Shown: one piece after another, positions 5,446-6,602 of the stretch
Layout: the number at the start of each line of letters is the position of its first letter
How positions within the stretch are numbered: position 1 is the first letter of the stretch
Assembly (NCBI GenBank): GCA_902761395.1
Contig: CACWKJ010000075.1
Coordinates: 1-6,602, forward strand
Direction: 5' to 3'
DNA length: 6,602 nucleotides
Source of the DNA: an uncultured Elusimicrobium sp.
GTDB taxonomy: Bacteria; Elusimicrobiota; Endomicrobiia; Endomicrobiales; Endomicrobiaceae
Notes under the pieces: model-generated
What the model saw: only the letters and a program-made list of their open reading frames with translations
What the model was told of the DNA's origin: nothing
Database searches by the model: none
Translations under genes and position numbers: made by a program

Positions 5446-5490
5446 GAGATATGAATGTATAGAAGAATAGAATAAGAAAGGATATTTAAG

Positions 5491-6602
5491 ATGAGTGAAA
5501 TAATTAAAATGACTGCAACAGAGCTTGCAGCAAAAATTAAAAGCAAAGAACTTTCAAGTGTTGAAGTAACAAAAGCTTTTCTTGGAAGAATAAAAGAAGT
5601 AGACCCTAAAATAAAAGCATATGTTTCCGTATGTGAAGATTATGCGTTAAAGCAGGCACAACAATCCGATGATAAAATTGCTAAAGGTGAAAATGCAGGT
5701 GTATTGGAAGGTGTACCTATAGCAATTAAAGATAACATTTTAATAAAAGATATCAGAATGACTGCATCATCAAAGATTTTGGAAAACTATATTGCTCCTT
5801 ACGATGCAACAGTTATTACTAAATTAAAAGATGCAGGTGCAGTATTTGTAGGTAAAGCAAACCTCGATGAATTCGCAATGGGTTCATCAACGGAAAACTC
5901 CGCATTTTTTACTACAAGAAATCCTTGGAACACAGAGCATATTCCCGGAGGATCTTCAGGCGGCAGTGCTTCCGCAGTAGGTGCAATGACAGCTCCTTTG
6001 GCATTAGGAACTGATACAGGCGGTTCTATAAGACAACCTGCAAGTTGTTGCGGAATCGTTGGTGTAAAACCTACTTACGGCAGAGTAAGCAGATTCGGTG
6101 CCGTAGCATTTGCTTCTTCTCTTGACCAAATAGGTCCTATGTCTAAAACTGTTGAAGACAGTGCATTATTATTGAATGTTATTGCAGGACACGATACAAA
6201 AGATTCAACATCAATAAATATAGATGTACCAAACTATCTTTCTACAATTAAAGACGGCGTTAAAGGTTTAAAGATTGGTCTTCCCAAAGAATATTTTATA
6301 GACGGCTTGGATGCAGATGTTAAAGCATCATTGGATAAAGCAATAGAAGTTTATAAGAATTTAGGTGCAGAATTTGTGGAAATTTCTTTACCTCACACGG
6401 ATTATGCAGTTGCTGTTTATTATATTATTTGTTGTTCCGAAGCATCTGCCAACCTTGCAAGATATGATGGTGTAAGATACGGTTTCAGAGCAGATTGTAC
6501 AAACTTATTGGATGAATACCAAAAATCAAGAGGACAAGGTTTCGGTGCGGAAGTTAAAAGAAGAATAATGCTTGGAACTTATGCACTTTCAGCAGGTTAT
6601 TA
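5491..6602 (+). CDS. gatA: Asp/Glu-tRNA amidotransferase subunit GatA (partial, 3' end outside window)
   Basis: GatA is the amidase-signature glutaminase subunit of GatCAB; it releases ammonia from glutamine for transfer to the tRNA-bound Glu or Asp in GatB. The open frame runs from ATG 5491 to the window edge: 370 complete codons of a family that is usually about 480-490 residues. The Ser-cisSer-Lys triad is complete: Lys80 in VPIAIKDN, cis-Ser155 in PGGSSGGSA and nucleophile Ser179 in GTDTGGSIRQPA. Other signatures are YDATVITKLKDAGA (104-117), GKANLDEFAMGSSTEN (121-136), GVKPTYGRVSRFG (191-203), SLDQIGPM (210-217) and SEASANLARYDGVRYG (316-331). The loop before SKIL reads KDIRMTASSKIL, with Asp86 where relatives usually have Gly; this is minor. 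AAGGA (5478-5482) lies eight bases before the start. It is co-transcribed with gatC across 66 nt; gatB is probably downstream. Confidence 0.97.
   Translation, partial: MSEIIKMTATELAAKIKSKELSSVEVTKAFLGRIKEVDPKIKAYVSVCEDYALKQAQQSDDKIAKGENAGVLEGVPIAIKDNILIKDIRMTASSKILENYIAPYDATVITKLKDAGAVFVGKANLDEFAMGSSTENSAFFTTRNPWNTEHIPGGSSGGSASAVGAMTAPLALGTDTGGSIRQPASCCGIVGVKPTYGRVSRFGAVAFASSLDQIGPMSKTVEDSALLLNVIAGHDTKDSTSINIDVPNYLSTIKDGVKGLKIGLPKEYFIDGLDADVKASLDKAIEVYKNLGAEFVEISLPHTDYAVAVYYIICCSEASANLARYDGVRYGFRADCTNLLDEYQKSRGQGFGAEVKRRIMLGTYALSAGY

Overview
The window is AT-rich DNA (roughly one third G+C by eye) from a bacterium with an outer membrane. It carries an O-antigen-ligase-type polymerase/ligase and a small signal-peptide-bearing beta-barrel protein ending in Phe, both expected only in diderms. 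It also carries gatC-gatA, so the organism probably makes Gln-tRNA(Gln) and/or Asn-tRNA(Asn) by the indirect amidotransferase route. The low G+C and the style of the small barrel protein would fit a host-associated Elusimicrobiota/Endomicrobium-like lineage or another low-GC diderm. That placement is a guess and no marker in the window settles it.

Layout. (1) Bases 1-56 hold the last 17 codons of an unidentified gene. (2) Bases 153-1542 are hisH and hisF, on the plus strand and overlapping by 14 nt: the two subunits of imidazole glycerol phosphate synthase, with all catalytic residues present. (3) Bases 1544-4164 form a three-gene minus-strand operon: a DUF2157 membrane protein, a GDYXXLXY-family protein starting with TTG inside the previous stop codon, and a Wzy_C/WaaL-type O-antigen ligase. 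The operon ends tail-to-tail with hisF with one base between the stop codons. (4) Bases 4165-4289 are a divergent promoter region, followed by a monocistronic outer-membrane barrel gene (4290-4862) with a strong intrinsic terminator. (5) From 4962 a promoter drives gatC and gatA; gatA runs off the right edge.

How the genes fit together. HisH makes ammonia from glutamine and HisF uses it on PRFAR, giving IGP for histidine and AICAR for purines. The minus-strand operon appears devoted to envelope polysaccharide or membrane functions. The two proteins upstream of the ligase belong to families commonly paired with each other but of unknown function. GatC and GatA would form GatCAB with GatB, which is not in the window.

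The most unusual feature is a perfect 96-bp in-frame tandem duplication at the 3' end of gatC, which lengthens the protein from an inferred 100 to 132 residues. Other points worth a look are an apparently leaderless start for the DUF2157 operon, an inverted repeat over the -35 element of the gatCA promoter, an 11-bp tandem repeat at the start of the barrel-gene leader, and the zero-spacing convergence of hisF with the ligase gene. I found no CRISPR array, tRNA, rRNA, insertion sequence or phage element.
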